Below, piece after piece: positions 12,835 to 13,618 of a stretch of 13,618 nucleotides of DNA. The first letter of the stretch is position 1; the number at the start of each line of letters is the position of its first letter. The stretch spans positions 514 to 14,131 of the forward strand of contig DQGV01000244.1 of the NCBI GenBank assembly GCA_003524705.1, given 5' to 3'. A program made the translations under genes and the position numbers. The stretch comes from Anaerolineae bacterium. GTDB lineage: Bacteria > Chloroflexota > Anaerolineae > Anaerolineales > Villigracilaceae. Below the pieces are notes generated by a model. The model did not search any database. It saw nothing but the letters and a program-made list of their open reading frames with translations, and was not told where the DNA came from.

Positions 12835-13618
12835 ATGACTCAAAAAGTTGACACATTATTTATCAATGCCATTGTCTTAACCATGGACGAGAAATTAAAT
12901 CAATATGACCCCGGTGCAGTTGCTGTCAAGGGTGATTCAATAATCGCCGTTGGAAAAGAAGAAGATATTAAAAAAGAATATTCAGCAAATGAAATTATTG
13001 ATTGCAACAAAAAAGTGTTGATGCCTGGCTTAATCAATGCACATACACACGTGCCGATGACTCTCTTACGCGGTCTTGCAGATGATTTGCGCCTCGATGT
13101 TTGGTTGATGGGTTACATGCTTCCAGTCGAAAGAGAATTTGTAAAACCAGATTTTGTGCGTTTAGGAACGTTAATCGCATGTGCAGAACAAATTCGCAGT
13201 GGTGTGACTACTTTCAATGACATGTATTATTTTGAAGATGATGTCGCGCAAGCCACAGCCGATGCAGGTATGCGAGCTGTATGTGGACAAACTGTTATTA
13301 GATTCCCTGTGCCAGATGCGGGTGCGTATGAAGATTCATTGGCGATGGCAAGAACATTTATACAAAAATGGAAAGGACATGAATTAATTGTCCCAGCCGT
13401 TGCGCCACATGCACCATACTCAACCACACCAGAAATTTTGAAAGCCTGTGCCGAGCTCGCCAAAGAATTTGATGTGCCATTGCACATTCACATTTCTGAA
13501 ACTTCGTTTGAAGTTGAAAATATGCGCAATGAACAAGGCATGCCTGTTGTGCCGTATGTCAAAAAGCAAGGTTTGCTTGAAGCAAAAGTTATCGCGGCGC
13601 ATTGTGTGCATATTGATG
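12835..13618 (+). CDS. mtaD: Amidohydrolase, probable S-adenosylhomocysteine/5'-methylthioadenosine deaminase (partial, 3' end missing)
   Basis: An open frame of 261 codons runs off the window end without a stop; the family is about 430 residues, so roughly 60 percent is present. It belongs to the metal-dependent amidohydrolase superfamily (TRZ/ATZ/MtaD/SsnA group). Visible landmarks are the N-terminal beta domain (about 1-60), MPGLINAHTH at 63-72 with metal ligands H70 and H72, MTLLRGLADDL at 75-85, SGVTTFNDMY at 122-131, PHAPYSTTPE at 191-200, LHIHISET at 216-223 with H217/H219 and catalytic-type E222, and HCVHID at 256-261. The PHAPYS and MTLLRG motifs favour the MtaD group, which deaminates S-adenosylhomocysteine, methylthioadenosine or adenosine in salvage of methyl-cycle products. 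Guanine- or chlorohydrolase-like relatives cannot be excluded without the C-terminus. Confidence 0.85.
   Translation, partial: MTQKVDTLFINAIVLTMDEKLNQYDPGAVAVKGDSIIAVGKEEDIKKEYSANEIIDCNKKVLMPGLINAHTHVPMTLLRGLADDLRLDVWLMGYMLPVEREFVKPDFVRLGTLIACAEQIRSGVTTFNDMYYFEDDVAQATADAGMRAVCGQTVIRFPVPDAGAYEDSLAMARTFIQKWKGHELIVPAVAPHAPYSTTPEILKACAELAKEFDVPLHIHISETSFEVENMRNEQGMPVVPYVKKQGLLEAKVIAAHCVHID

Overview
The window looks like chromosomal DNA from an Anaerolineae-type member of the Chloroflexota. This is inferred from several traits: moderate GC, lipoprotein and membrane-anchored secreted proteins with Thr/Pro-rich linkers, a LysM/M23 peptidase with an Ig-like insert, a family-typical substrate-binding lipoprotein, and short dispersed intergenic repeats of the CACARAGG and GGTCTNANT kind. 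No marker gene proves the assignment. I see no mobile element, CRISPR array, tRNA or rRNA.

Layout. (1) Positions 1-2439, plus strand: the last codons of a probable response regulator, a DUF192 protein, a secreted LysM + M23 metallopeptidase overlapping it, and a stand-alone cyclic-nucleotide-binding domain protein. (2) Positions 2440-8412, plus strand: a complete five-gene branched-chain (or related) amino acid ABC importer in the order binding protein, LivH, LivM, LivG, LivF. It is preceded by a 287-base leader with a candidate promoter and an isolated perfect Shine-Dalgarno sequence. It has a strong hairpin after the binding-protein gene and ends in a rho-independent terminator that also serves the convergent gene. 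(3) Positions 8421-9488, minus strand: a membrane-anchored extracellular protein of unknown function. (4) Positions 9546-13618, plus strand: an ornithine cyclodeaminase/mu-crystallin family reductase, a CinA-like protein with a shortened and altered C-terminal domain, a membrane-anchored M14 metallocarboxypeptidase, and the first 261 codons of an MtaD-type adenosine-derivative deaminase.

How the genes fit together. The Liv cassette is a self-contained uptake system; its binding lipoprotein is probably made in excess over the permease and ATPase subunits because of the hairpin at 4027-4066. The two secreted metallopeptidases (M23 and M14) suggest cell-envelope or external peptide turnover, which could feed amino acids to the importer, but they are not linked to it by operon structure. 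The other genes (CinA-like, mu-crystallin-like, MtaD-like) are housekeeping or salvage enzymes that happen to be neighbours. I see no clear new multi-gene system. The more unusual points are: a LivM with about 235 extra N-terminal residues, a dispersed repeat read as the signal-peptide n-region of a peptidase, two hairpin-forming repeat elements between genes, the degenerate CinA C-terminus, and the uncharacterised minus-strand protein. Several start codons have been placed downstream of the longest possible reading frame, as explained in the entries.
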